Assembly: GCF_001909055.1 (NCBI RefSeq)
Contig: NZ_LVWI01000049.1
Span: forward strand, 21,983-85,982
Source of the DNA: Paenibacillus helianthi
Lineage (GTDB): Bacteria; Bacillota; Bacilli; Paenibacillales; Paenibacillaceae
Reading direction: 5' to 3'
DNA length: 64,000 nt
Shown: one piece after another, positions 16,822-25,391 of the stretch
How positions within the stretch are numbered: position 1 is the first letter of the stretch
Layout: each line of letters opens with the position of its first letter
Notes under the pieces: generated by a model
The model's database searches: none
The model's input: only the letters and a program-made list of their open reading frames with translations
Told to the model about the DNA's origin: nothing
Position numbers and translations under genes: made by a program

Positions 16822-17844
16822 ATGAAGTATGGTCGTATTATCCAAAAACCCCGCGTTAAATTTTTTGAAGTCGCAGCTGGCGTCTTTGCTGGTATTTCGC
16901 CGTACCGCGGCATCAGTTGGGCCAATGCCGGGTTTATCAACAAGGGTGAAGGGCTGGTGTATGACACGTTTTTCGATTTGTTCCATGCACGGGAAATGCG
17001 GGAGGCTTACAAGGAAGTAAGCAACGGCGGCTCTCCCGCATATGTGGTGAACTCGCACTATAACAGCGACCATGCCTGGGGAAACAAAGTGTTTGAAGAT
17101 GCTTGCATTATTATGCATAAGGAAGCCTCCAGAGAGCGTCTCACCGAAAATATCACCTGGATGGACAACGTCATCAGAAGAGGAAAGGATTCTCTGGAAT
17201 CGACTTCGGGCGAGCGGTTTTTTGCAGCGGAATTTGAAGGATTCGACCTGGAGGGCGTAGAATGGGTATACCCGAATATTCAGATAAAGGACGATATCAG
17301 CATCCGTCTTGACGATACGGAAGTCATGATTTACAACGTAGCTCCGGCCCATTCCGACAGTGACTTGCTGCTGTGGATGCCAAAAGAAAAAGTGCTGTTC
17401 GCCGGCGATGTCGTGTTTAACGGTTGTACGGCATACAGCGAAGAGGGAACCCTCAATTGGGTTAAAGTGCTTGATCGCATTATTGATGAAATTAAACCCG
17501 AAATTGTTGTTCCAGGACATGGCGCTATCTGCGGCCTGGACTTCGTGAAGGAGCAGAGGGACTACCTCCTGAACCTGATCAGCGAGTTCAACAAGCATTA
17601 CAATGACGAAATTGATTCCTTGTCCCTGACCAAGCAAATTGATATTTCCCGCTTCCTTCATTGGATTCAGCCAGAACGCTTATATGTTACAGTGGATATC
17701 CTATTGAAAAGCAAACGAGGGTTATCACCCCTTCCAGCTTGGAACGAGGTGCCTGCTAAGCTGGAAGACATGAAAGCTTTTTTGGCCGGAAAATATGGCA
17801 ATCAGATCAAGCCATGGGACCCTATGAATGTTTGGCAAGAATAG
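16822..17844 (+). CDS. MBL-fold metallo-hydrolase
   Basis: 340 residues of the metallo-beta-lactamase fold. The metal motif is NSHYNSDHAWGN, with Asn where the usual HxHxDH has its second His. Later ligands appear in APAHSDSDLLLW, LFAGDVVF and VVPGHGAIC. The Asn-for-His change is seen directly; some subfamilies tolerate it. C-terminal residues 240-340 form a helical extension I do not recognise. GGAG precedes the ATG. It diverges from the FAH hydrolase and shares its operator. Confidence 0.88.
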   Translation: MKYGRIIQKPRVKFFEVAAGVFAGISPYRGISWANAGFINKGEGLVYDTFFDLFHAREMREAYKEVSNGGSPAYVVNSHYNSDHAWGNKVFEDACIIMHKEASRERLTENITWMDNVIRRGKDSLESTSGERFFAAEFEGFDLEGVEWVYPNIQIKDDISIRLDDTEVMIYNVAPAHSDSDLLLWMPKEKVLFAGDVVFNGCTAYSEEGTLNWVKVLDRIIDEIKPEIVVPGHGAICGLDFVKEQRDYLLNLISEFNKHYNDEIDSLSLTKQIDISRFLHWIQPERLYVTVDILLKSKRGLSPLPAWNEVPAKLEDMKAFLAGKYGNQIKPWDPMNVWQE

Positions 17845-17865
17845 CAATTTGAAGCTAGCGTACGA

Positions 17866-17906
17866 AAAACGGCCCTGTCGCAAACGATGCGAACAGGGGC
17901 CGTTTT
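17866..17906. terminator. Bidirectional terminator between MBL gene and rlmH
   Basis: A stem of about 16 bp (AAAACGGCCCTGT and near-complement, few mismatches) flanked by A-rich and T-rich ends. It serves the convergent MBL (ends 17844) and rlmH (ends 17941) genes. Confidence 0.85.
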
Positions 17907-17940
17907 CTTTCAATTGTTCCACGGAATTAGCAACTTGCCC

Positions 17941-18420
17941 CTACTTATGATACGGTTCACCGCGATTTATCTTCACCGCGCGGTAAATCTGTTCCACCAG
18001 CACCAGCCGCATGAGCTGATGGGGCAGCGTCATGCGGCCGAAGCTCATGCGGTGCTGGGCGCGGCGCATGACGTCATCGGAGAGCCCGTGGCTCCCTCCG
18101 ATGACGAAGACGACATGGCTCGTCCCGTAGGTGCCGAGCCGGTCGATTTCGGCGGCAAGCTCTTCCGAGCTCCAGAGCTTGCCGTCGATCGCGAGCGCAA
18201 TGACATGCGCCTCGCTCTTAATGTGCGCGAGGATACGCTCGCCCTCGCGTTCCTTCACCTGAACAACCTCAGCACCGCTTAGGTTGTCAGGTGCCTTCTC
18301 ATCCGCCACCTCAATGATCTGGAACTTGAGGTATGGCGTCAGCCGCTTGGCATACTCCGCGATGCCGAGGGTCAAATACTTTTCCTTCAATTTGCCTACG
18401 CCAATAATTTGAATCAACAT
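17941..18420 (-). CDS. rlmH: 23S rRNA (pseudouridine1915-N3)-methyltransferase RlmH
   Basis: 159 residues, the normal length, starting MLIQIIGVGKLKEKY at 18420 with GGAGG five bases upstream; an in-frame ATG 39 bases earlier has no ribosome site. Diagnostic SPOUT features are FVIGGSHGLSDDV (SAM-binding knot) and the C-terminal LPHQLMRLVLVEQIYRA, then GEPYHK. It methylates pseudouridine 1915 in helix 69 of 23S rRNA. In staphylococci its 3' end is the SCCmec attachment site. The end here (GAACCGTATCATAAG) resembles it, but I see no second copy nearby. Confidence 0.97.
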   Translation of the reverse strand: MLIQIIGVGKLKEKYLTLGIAEYAKRLTPYLKFQIIEVADEKAPDNLSGAEVVQVKEREGERILAHIKSEAHVIALAIDGKLWSSEELAAEIDRLGTYGTSHVVFVIGGSHGLSDDVMRRAQHRMSFGRMTLPHQLMRLVLVEQIYRAVKINRGEPYHK

Positions 18421-18478
18421 ATATACCTCCATCTGATAGCTTCTGTAGTTACAACTCACCCGCTTTGTTCACGCACCA

Positions 18479-20077
18479 CTAGTGGGTTGCAATTTTCACT
18501 TGCCGTACTCTCCCAATAACAGCTAACATCAGTAAAAGAACTGTAGCCAGCAGGTAATACAGATATACCTTTTGATCAAGAGATTGCTGTGAGGCTCCCA
18601 TAAAATCCATAACCGTTAATTTATTTAAAGGACCCAAATACCACATTAACATAAATATCACCTGAAAAAGCTTGCTATTTCTCGACCATACACCTAAGGC
18701 TAGTGCCAACGTGGGAATAAATAATCCGCCGACCGCCATCGCCATCAGAGTTTCCCATTCCCCTGCAACCAGACAATGAATCATAGCCCCACTGCCTGCC
18801 AGATAAGCAACGATGATTCCGGCTAGCCACAATACAATAAATTGATTCCGAACCGGATGCATAGCCGTAAACACGAATTGATGAGTCCGGTGATAAGTTT
18901 CATTCGTGCCCATTGCCGACCAAATCAGAATAGGCCAAACCCAAGTAAAGGGTGCAACAAATCTTGTTACAGACTCCATGGGCAACAGTAATCCCAGTAC
19001 AATCATGACCAGTGCGATCAAGTACCACCAAATACGCAACCCTTTGAGCATAAGCCGCAACTCCATACCTAATATCCTGATGTAGTGGGACTGCCCATGT
19101 ACTACATTAGTGTAGGGAGTTAACTTTATTCCACTGTCATTTATAGGCACAGGCTTCATTTGCGGCTCTACATTTCTAAATTCGCGGGGTTTACCATTTG
19201 TACTAATGTTGGATGAACGCGTAAGATCGAAGCGATGAAAGAAGATGGAAGCCACTACTGCAATCCCTACTGCCACAGCTAACCAAATATAACGTTCCAA
19301 AAACATCTGCATCGTCCAAAGTACCCCTGTCCAGTCGTAGGTTACTAAGTCCCCCCGCAACGGACTCACCCCAGAGATATGACCCCCATTGCTATGATTA
19401 AGCCTCGCATTAACCCCACTTGATAGTCTGGTAAGGATCGGAGAAATCCCGAGTATATCCTGGCTGGAATGAGTTGCTGTAGTAGACAATCTAAGCGAGA
19501 GAATCCATAACACAAAGTATATTAAATTGCCCAATCCCTTGCGAAACAAAGGTACCGATTCAAAGAAGATGGCTATGGATGCAACCAAAGCTATAGTTGG
19601 CAATGTAGAATACAAAAATGGAAGCAATAGTTCCAGCAGCTCAACCGTGTAACTCTCTCCTCTAATCAGTTGCATGACAAGGGCGGATACCATTAAAACA
19701 GCCACAATAGACATCAAGAAAACGAAGTTACTCCACATTTTACCCATGGTGTACATCCACTTTGTAATCGGAGTCGTTGCTATAATTTGCCCTACTCCCG
19801 TCTGCACATCCCGTTCAATCGCATTTTTCACCAGAAAGAACGCTGGAAGACTTAATATCATGGAGGCTAATATAGCTGTTGCACTGCCGACCCAATCGGA
19901 GTTATATATGCCGCGTATATTGTGGAACGATAAGGTTATATAGCTCTCATGACTGGAGGGAATAAATTTATATACGATAAAAATGGATACAAGTACTGTA
20001 ATCAAAAAGCTGTACCTTCGGACCCTTTCTAAATAATCAGCTTTTATCATCTGAAATAGAATGCGAAGCGGCGTCAT
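18479..20077 (-). CDS. ABC transporter permease (ABC-2-like, large two-half membrane protein)
   Basis: 532 residues with about twelve membrane segments in two halves. The N-terminal half (MIKADYLERVRRYSFLITVL, then a helix after TTPITKWMYTMGKMWSN) resembles ABC-2 exporters. The second half begins around residue 330 (ILGMELRLMLKGLRIWWYLIAL). The ATG overlaps the stop of the ATPase gene (ATGA), so the two are one transporter. Substrate unknown. It sits directly upstream of rlmH in the same direction with a short gap. Confidence 0.85.
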   Translation of the reverse strand: MTPLRILFQMIKADYLERVRRYSFLITVLVSIFIVYKFIPSSHESYITLSFHNIRGIYNSDWVGSATAILASMILSLPAFFLVKNAIERDVQTGVGQIIATTPITKWMYTMGKMWSNFVFLMSIVAVLMVSALVMQLIRGESYTVELLELLLPFLYSTLPTIALVASIAIFFESVPLFRKGLGNLIYFVLWILSLRLSTTATHSSQDILGISPILTRLSSGVNARLNHSNGGHISGVSPLRGDLVTYDWTGVLWTMQMFLERYIWLAVAVGIAVVASIFFHRFDLTRSSNISTNGKPREFRNVEPQMKPVPINDSGIKLTPYTNVVHGQSHYIRILGMELRLMLKGLRIWWYLIALVMIVLGLLLPMESVTRFVAPFTWVWPILIWSAMGTNETYHRTHQFVFTAMHPVRNQFIVLWLAGIIVAYLAGSGAMIHCLVAGEWETLMAMAVGGLFIPTLALALGVWSRNSKLFQVIFMLMWYLGPLNKLTVMDFMGASQQSLDQKVYLYYLLATVLLLMLAVIGRVRQVKIATH

Positions 20078-20958
20078 ACGGCTGCCTCCTGCTTATTGGC
20101 CGAAATGCAATATAAATAGGCGTCTTCCAAAGTGGGTGTCTCTAAGCGGCTGTCGGCTGAAGGCTGATTATCGGCAATAACTCTCATACGGACCCCGTCA
20201 CTGCTCTGAATGGTGCTGCTGATTAACAATTGCTTACGCGCTTCCATCCATGTATCATTCGGTATCAGCCACTCCCACACTTTCCCCACCGCCGCTTCCA
20301 ACAACTTGCTTGGAGCTGCCTGTATCACCAGCCGTCCTTGATGAACAATAGCGATATCTGTTGCAGTCGCTTCGACGTCGGATACAATATGCGTTGATAA
20401 TATTACAATCCGATCCCCTGACAATTCCGCTAAAAGATTACGAAAACGAATACGTTCTTCAGGATCCAGTCCCACCGTTGGCTCGTCAACGATTAATAGC
20501 TTAGGGTCATTCAATAAAGCTTGTGCTATGCCTACACGTTGTTTCATCCCGCCTGAAAAGCTGTTCAACGGTTTTTTGCGGACCTCATGAAGATTGAGCA
20601 AAAAAAGTAATTCATCAATTCTTTTTTTAGCGATTGTATGATCCAATCCTCTGATCGCTGCTAAATATTCCAAAAACTCAACCGCATTTAAATGAGGATA
20701 TACGCCAAAATCCTGTGGTAAATAACCGAGTATGCCCCGAACCGCATTAGGGTCCTTAGTGATATCGATGCCATTCCAGCTCACCTTACCTGCTGTGGGT
20801 TGAGTAATGGTTGAGAGAATTCGCATCAAGGTTGATTTCCCAGCACCATTCGGACCTAATAATCCCAAAACCCCTGTATTGATTTGCAGAGATAAGTCAC
20901 GGAGCCCGTAAGAATCGCCCTTGTATTTCTTGCTTACGTTGTCAATTGTTAATTTCAT
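20074..20958 (-). CDS. ABC transporter ATP-binding protein
   Basis: 294 residues. Walker A is GPNGAGKSTL, the signature is FSGGMKQRVGIAQAL, and Walker B is LLIVDEPTVGLDPEERIRF. The Q-loop reads LGYLPQDFGVYPHL, as in multidrug/bacitracin-type (CcmA/BcrA) ATPases. The C-terminal 70 residues form the usual extension. Translationally coupled to the permease 18479-20077. A gene encoding an IF-3-like protein lies divergently upstream. Confidence 0.92.
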   Translation of the reverse strand: MKLTIDNVSKKYKGDSYGLRDLSLQINTGVLGLLGPNGAGKSTLMRILSTITQPTAGKVSWNGIDITKDPNAVRGILGYLPQDFGVYPHLNAVEFLEYLAAIRGLDHTIAKKRIDELLFLLNLHEVRKKPLNSFSGGMKQRVGIAQALLNDPKLLIVDEPTVGLDPEERIRFRNLLAELSGDRIVILSTHIVSDVEATATDIAIVHQGRLVIQAAPSKLLEAAVGKVWEWLIPNDTWMEARKQLLISSTIQSSDGVRMRVIADNQPSADSRLETPTLEDAYLYCISANKQEAAV

Positions 20959-21130
20959 AATGCCCTCGCGATTTATCTGATAACCTGCGTCTATTGGTTT
21001 GACGATACCAAAGATGCTTTACCCTCAGGCATTCATGAAAATATTTGAAAATTTAACCACCGAAATTGAACGTCCGGCAAGTTCCGTATATGATAGCTAT
21101 AGATTCTTGTACCCAGGGGGTTTGCTTACA

Positions 21131-21649
21131 ATGGCAGTCTTAATCAATGAACAAATTAGAGCGTCCGAGGTCGTCCTTACCGGACTGAAGGGTGAGAAGC
21201 TGGGCGTGGTTTCCAGAGAGGAAGCGCTGGCTAGGGCCCGGTCCGCAGGAGCAGACCTGGTCTGTACCTCGCTGATGAGCAGCCCGCCGCCCTGCAGCCT
21301 CATGGCTAAGGGCAAAGCCAAAGCGGCAGCGCAGAAGGATAACACCGCCCGCAAGGCAGCTTCAGGCCGCACTCCGGCAGGCGCGGACAGCAAGGAGAAG
21401 GTGAAGGAATTGCGCTTCACCGCACATATTGAGGAGCATGATTACGATACGAAGCTGCGTCAGGCGGACAAGCATCTGCGCTCCGGGAAGCCGGTGCAGC
21501 TGGTAGTCAAGGCCTCAGGCGCGAAGGAGGCCGCTGCATCCAAGGCCGTCATTGAACGGCTGCTCGCTGATCTTAAGGAGGTTGGGATGAAAGACACCGG
21601 CATCCAGTATGGCGGCAAAGGCTCGCAGGTGAAGGTGAATCCGCGCTGA
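21131..21649 (+). CDS. Divergent translation initiation factor IF-3 paralogue
   Basis: 172 residues from the ATG at 21131 (INEQIRASEVVLTGLKGEKLG onwards fits the IF-3 N-domain; a longer frame opens at 20999). The C-domain reads KELRFTAHIEEHDYDTKLRQ, then KHLRSGKPVQLVVKASGAKE. Family members have VKATIRFRGRE at that last place, so the conserved RNA-binding arginines seem replaced. The linker is Ala/Lys-rich (GKAKAAAQKDNTARKAASG) and longer than usual. True infC normally sits with rpmI-rplT, so this is probably a second, specialised copy. It could compete for the 30S subunit or respond to stress (inference). Its 3' end is duplicated at 26908. Confidence 0.8.
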   Translation: MAVLINEQIRASEVVLTGLKGEKLGVVSREEALARARSAGADLVCTSLMSSPPPCSLMAKGKAKAAAQKDNTARKAASGRTPAGADSKEKVKELRFTAHIEEHDYDTKLRQADKHLRSGKPVQLVVKASGAKEAAASKAVIERLLADLKEVGMKDTGIQYGGKGSQVKVNPR

Positions 21650-21677
21650 GGCAACGGAGATGGTCATAGAAACAGAC

Positions 21678-21706
21678 AAAGACAAAGCCGCCGGGGCTTT
21701 GTCTTT
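21678..21706 (+). terminator. Intrinsic terminator after IF-3-like gene
   Basis: Perfect 12-bp stem AAAGACAAAGCC and complement with a short loop, then TTTTATAT. It begins 28 bases past the stop. A second copy is at 26999-27028. Confidence 0.85.
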
Positions 21707-21774
21707 TATATATATATAAGGATTTATACGTTCTCTATTATCTATCTCTGTTACTAAATAACCCGCCTCAGTTG

Positions 21775-22125
21775 CTACTCTCCCTCTGCCTCTACCTCAG
21801 TCACCGGCACAGGCTGTTCTGCAGCCTCGTAGGCACGGAGCACAGAATCTAATAGTCCCGGAAAACGTGCATTCAAGTCCTCGGTGCGCAGGGACAGTAT
21901 ACGCTGGGTACCTTGAACACGGGTATGGACAACCCCTGCCTCGCGCAGCGTCCGGGCATGATGGGACAGCGTCGACTTGGCGACAGGTACATTGAAGCAG
22001 TTGCAGGCTTGTTCTCCATGGTGATGGATATCTGAAATGATGGATAAGCGAATGGGGTCACTGAGCGCATACAGTACGGAGGCAAGCTGAATGTCTTTGC
22101 GGTCCGGATGAAATAGTATCTTCAT
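21775..22125 (-). CDS. ArsR family transcriptional regulator (copy A)
   Basis: 116 residues. The winged helix shows LSDPIRLSIISDIHHHGE, then PVAKSTLSHHARTLREAGVV and the wing VQGTQRILSLR. The metal-site ELCVCDL stretch of classic ArsR is replaced by EQACNCFNVP, with two Cys, so a thiol- or metal-responsive role is possible. Copy B at 27111-27461 has Gly in place of the second Cys. The divergent MFS gene here has lost its promoter and N-terminus, so this copy has no intact local target. Confidence 0.88.
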   Translation of the reverse strand: MKILFHPDRKDIQLASVLYALSDPIRLSIISDIHHHGEQACNCFNVPVAKSTLSHHARTLREAGVVHTRVQGTQRILSLRTEDLNARFPGLLDSVLRAYEAAEQPVPVTEVEAEGE

Positions 22126-22149
22126 GGATCAATATCCCCTTTAGAGTAC

Positions 22150-22745
22150 AGATATTATGTTCTCCATTGCTTCAATTACCTACAGCAGACTCTCCGACTT
22201 CCTGCCGATCCGCAGGCTGCTGACGATTGGCCTGCTGACACTCGGTTTGGCGGCGGTTGCCGGATTCCTCAGCACGAACTTCATCTTCCTCTTGATTGTC
22301 CGGATCGTGCAGGCTTCTGGGGCCGGGGCCGTCATGTCGTTGTCTCTGGTGCTGTTCACCCGGTATGTTCCCCTGGACCGCCGCGGCAAGGCGATGGCTA
22401 CCATAATGTCAGCAGTTTCGCTTGGCCTGGGACTCGGTCCCGTTGCGGGCGGAGCCATTACCCAATACTTCGGCTGGAACTGGCTGTTTGCCGTTACCGC
22501 GTTTATTCTGCTGCTTGTACCGCTGTTTCTGGTACTGCTGCCGAAGGAACTGCCGAGCCGCGGCTCTTTTGACGCCGTCGGAGGGATCTTCCTCGGAATC
22601 GGAACCACCGGGCTTCTGCTATTCCTGACCAGTGGGCTGTGGATTGCTCTGGTTGCCGGCATTGCCGCCATTTTCTTGTTCGTCAGCCGGATCCGCACCA
22701 CACCTGATCCGTTTGTCATGCCTGCTCTTTTCAAGAACCGATCCT
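22150..22745 (+). pseudogene. MFS transporter fragment (copy A)
   Basis: Encodes residues equivalent to about 65-260 of the intact MFS protein at 27600-29000 (MFSIASITYSRLSDFLPIRR to MPALFKNRSY). Promoter and N-terminus are removed by a deletion that joins the arsR leader directly to codon 66. After 22745 unrelated sequence follows. It can hardly form a working carrier. Confidence 0.9.
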
Positions 22746-22861
22746 ACTGCATACAGTTCAGTGACTTCCAGATCTCGGGAAATGAGGGAGCGGTGCAACG
22801 CGTAAAAGGCTTTGTTACAATGACCAAGTCTAAGATGTGGGGATATTTCAGGGGCGGCCTG

Positions 22862-23073
22862 TAGCAGCAGGCATACTCACGATGGGTGGGTGCTGGGCAT
22901 GAGCTGTTTACGGAGTCGGTGACAGACGAAATTACCGTTTTTCCAGCGGAACTGCCTGGCTGGTGAACAAGCTGTGTACCCACGCCTTGATCTACGGCGC
23001 ACAGAACAAGCATCGGATTATAGATGACCATATGGTAAAAATAAAACACGTGATCCATGGAGAATTGTCATGA
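22862..23073 (+). pseudogene. ExeA-like AAA ATPase C-terminal remnant
   Basis: The plus strand encodes HELFTESVTDEI and then, after a frameshift, GTAWLVNKLCTHALIYGAQ and HRIIDDHMVKIKHVIHGELS followed by TGA. This resembles the C-terminus of ExeA/TniB-type ATPases that accompany some transposases (pattern RLINKLCTHAL). The Walker motifs are absent. The 116 bases between the MFS fragment and this relic are unrecognised. A GGAGAAT/ATTCTCC hairpin lies at its end (23059-23079). Confidence 0.5.
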
Positions 23074-23282
23074 TTCTCCCTGCTTTTCTATCCTGCTGCG
23101 GACAGCATGGCCGTCAATAGCAGGACACTTCACACCGTGAACCTGTGGTCACTATGGGTTAGCAGTAACAGTTAATCATTAAAAAATAGTAAATATATTA
23201 CATTACATGTATAATGATGGTATCTATTGAATATTAATAATTACTCTTTGGTAATCATAAACAGCTAACGGGAGGGGAATAA

Positions 23283-23816
23283 TTGAAGAAAAAATCACTT
23301 GCTTTAATTGGAATTATTGTTTTGTCTTCCTCTATCTTTACTGCCTGTTCTTCTAAAAAAGATGATGTTTCTATAGCTATTGAGGTAGCTCGTTCTTACA
23401 AAATGAATGAGCTTGAAGCAAATAAACCGGATAACACCAGAGAGGTAACTCCTCAGCAAATAGCGGAAAAAGAAGAGGCCATCAAACCTTTGACTACAGA
23501 ATCCTATTTTAATAAACAATCAGCTAGCCGTGGCTTTGTACGCGGTTCAAGAATTGCCTTGATAAAAAAAACCGCATTAAAACTCGAGAATTTATCTTTT
23601 ACTGAGAAAGTTGATACAGGACAAAGTATCGATCTCTCATATACTGGTGAGCTCGTTTTCGGAGAAGATATGATAAGCCTTGATGGGATTGTAACACTAC
23701 TAAAAAAAGGGGATACCTGGAAAGTGAATAATGATATCTACAACTCCGAGGATATTATGGCGATTATTAATACAGAAATAGAAAATAGTTTGAGCGATAA
23801 TAATGGAAAAAACTAA
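23283..23816 (+). CDS. Putative lipoprotein, no family recognised
   Basis: 177 residues from a TTG start with GGGAGGGG six bases upstream. The N-terminus (MKKKSLALIGIIVLSSSIF) is a signal peptide ending in the lipobox FTAC, so the mature protein should be lipid-anchored at Cys22. The rest is polar: a charged region (PQQIAEKEEAIKPLTTESYF), then a small beta-rich stretch (LSYTGELVFGEDMISLDGIV). It resembles small Paenibacillus lipoproteins with NTF2-like folds, but I cannot name it. A terminator follows 12 bases after the stop. Confidence 0.8.
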   Translation: MKKKSLALIGIIVLSSSIFTACSSKKDDVSIAIEVARSYKMNELEANKPDNTREVTPQQIAEKEEAIKPLTTESYFNKQSASRGFVRGSRIALIKKTALKLENLSFTEKVDTGQSIDLSYTGELVFGEDMISLDGIVTLLKKGDTWKVNNDIYNSEDIMAIINTEIENSLSDNNGKN

Positions 23817-23828
23817 TTTCCATTCCTA

Positions 23829-23846
23829 GTCACATCTCCGTGTGAC
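23829..23846 (+). terminator. Terminator after lipoprotein gene
   Basis: Hairpin GTCACA-TCTCCG-TGTGAC followed by GTTCCTTTTGTTCTT. The stem is short, so strength is moderate. Confidence 0.6.
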
Positions 23847-24182
23847 GTTCCTTTTGTTCTTCACGACAGATAATAAACTCATGGTGAAGCCGTTATTGTC
23901 ATGCCCATATTACGTTACTTTAAAACAGACGATTATGCCCTTCCTGATTTATTTGCCTCTTTAAAGGTAATTTTACTTCCATTACTAATATGGAAACGCG
24001 GCCCCGACGTTCCGCAGAAGGCTGTGCAATCCGAGTATAGGCGTCAATAACAAAGCTAATTAGGGAAAATCGAGTAGGAGGCTACTCATTTGTGAGTAGC
24101 CGACCTCTCACCTATGAAAAACTGCAAGTCCCAATTTGCGAATAAATGAACGAAGTCCAACTAAACCTAAAAATGCCAACAC
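23847..24182. other. Intergenic between lipoprotein and IS110; one hairpin, otherwise nothing recognised
   Basis: Contains a 9-bp inverted repeat (GGCTACTCA, 24080-24101) with a 4-nt loop. The distal end of the IS110 element should lie in or near this stretch, but IS110 elements often lack clear inverted repeats and I cannot fix the boundary. Confidence 0.35.
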
Positions 24183-24227
24183 TAAGCTAAACCAGGCTAC
24201 TTTGTTTTTTTAGCCTGGTTTAGCTTA
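24183..24227. terminator. Strong 17-bp hairpin downstream of IS110 transposase
   Basis: Perfect 17-bp inverted repeat (TAAGCTAAACCAGGCTA and complement) with loop CTTTGTTTTTT, 19 bases beyond the transposase stop. It probably ends transposase transcription or blocks read-through into the element. It could also be an end structure of the IS. Confidence 0.6.
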
Positions 24228-24245
24228 TAGCTTTGGGTTCATCTT

Positions 24246-25391
24246 CTATCCGACTCCTCCAAGCCATTCCTCACTCGTTACTATCGGTTCTTCTGACATC
24301 ATTTCAAGCGCTTCAACAACTTCGCTCAGCTCGGGCATAGCGTATTCATTCGCGTTTTTTTCCATACGCTTGAGCTTGCGTTCAAGCAGGTCTCGCCGCA
24401 GATCCCTGTATTCTTCTTTACGACTTAACACCGCCCAAATGACGTGGAGAAGTTTACGAGCAGTTGCAACAATCGCAACCTTATGCCCCTTTTTTTCCTT
24501 CAGCGCTAGATAAAACAAACGCAATTTTCCAGGGCTTTGTACCGCTCGTTGGGCACACTGGACCAGAATCCAACGCAGTGTACTCCGGCCTTCCTTGGTA
24601 ATGTTACCGGTATAGTACGTTTTCCCCGATTGATGGACCGAAGGGACCAACCCACTGTATGAAGCCAATTTTTTGGGAGAGGAGAAACGTGAAATATCTC
24701 CGACCTCAGCAAGGATGGTCAAGGCGCTTAGTACAGATATCCCAGGTATACCCATAAGCAAGTGTACGCTTGGGTTCTCTTTCGCCCTTGCATGCAAATC
24801 TGCTTCCAGAGCCGCCATTTCTTTCTGGACCGAATCCAGCATACGTAGCGACGAACAGACAATAATTTGCTCAGTCGTCGGCAGCATGACTTTCTCTAGA
24901 AATTTCCTTCCACCCTTCCCAAATAAATCGCTCCATGGCGATTGAATTCCGCTCCGAATCAATGCAGCATGTATTTTATTTTTAAGCATTGTCCGAATTT
25001 TCGCGAGCCTTATCCGGTGATGAAGTAAGACTCTTAACTGGTACTCGTCCTTCGATGGAACCCAACTTTCTGGGATAAAATCAGCTGCGAGCAACTGCGC
25101 TAGAATCTGGGCATCCAATGCGACTGTTTTTACACGAGCTTCTGCGATTGCTCGCGTCTTAAGAGGATTCGCGACAACGACTTGCCCGGGATATTCGGAT
25201 AAGATATCATGAATCCAAAAGGCGTTGCTGGTCGCTTCGAGAACGATGCGAGTATTGGGATCTAGGGTTTGGCCGAACTCCTCCCAAGCTTCGCGTGTGT
25301 TAGCGATCCGGAATCGTCTTTTTTTCTTATCGGTGCCGATTTCACATCCTTCCGCATATTTTTGGTGTACATCCAAACCAATAAACCGCAT
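24246..25391 (-). CDS. IS110 family transposase (DEDD recombinase), probably inactive
   Basis: 381 residues. The RuvC-like DEDD domain begins MRFIGLDVHQKYAEG (Asp7) and has LEATSNAFW (Glu52) and LDAQILAQL (Asp93). The C-terminal Tnp20 domain shows MGIPGISVLSALTILAEVGD and ASYSGLVPSVHQSGKTYYTG. The usual motif KTDxxDA reads KTVALDA, so the third catalytic acid at residue 90 is Val (codon GTC where GAC is expected). That change should abolish activity. IS110 recombinases insert through a bridge RNA encoded in the element's non-coding end; a candidate lies upstream at 25392-25560. Confidence 0.93.
   Translation of the reverse strand: MRFIGLDVHQKYAEGCEIGTDKKKRRFRIANTREAWEEFGQTLDPNTRIVLEATSNAFWIHDILSEYPGQVVVANPLKTRAIAEARVKTVALDAQILAQLLAADFIPESWVPSKDEYQLRVLLHHRIRLAKIRTMLKNKIHAALIRSGIQSPWSDLFGKGGRKFLEKVMLPTTEQIIVCSSLRMLDSVQKEMAALEADLHARAKENPSVHLLMGIPGISVLSALTILAEVGDISRFSSPKKLASYSGLVPSVHQSGKTYYTGNITKEGRSTLRWILVQCAQRAVQSPGKLRLFYLALKEKKGHKVAIVATARKLLHVIWAVLSRKEEYRDLRRDLLERKLKRMEKNANEYAMPELSEVVEALEMMSEEPIVTSEEWLGGVG

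Larger units (their letters stand above)
21587..22745. repeat. Duplicated segment, copy A (IF-3 tail, arsR, MFS piece)
   Basis: Matches 26908-28408 at high identity: the last 60 bases of the IF-3-like gene, its terminator, arsR, and part of the MFS gene. Relative to copy B, the segment holding the arsR-MFS promoter, operator and first 65 MFS codons is deleted at about 22150. Homology ends abruptly at 22745. Confidence 0.9.

Noticed and set aside
17941..17960. SCCmec-like attachment site at the 3' end of rlmH
   Set aside because: The end resembles the staphylococcal site, but that is explained by protein conservation. I saw no second copy or recombinase gene nearby.
22157..22864. Copy A MFS frame as an independent 235-residue gene
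   Set aside because: It is an internal piece of the intact MFS gene with neither its start nor its end, and the last 40 codons are unrelated sequence.
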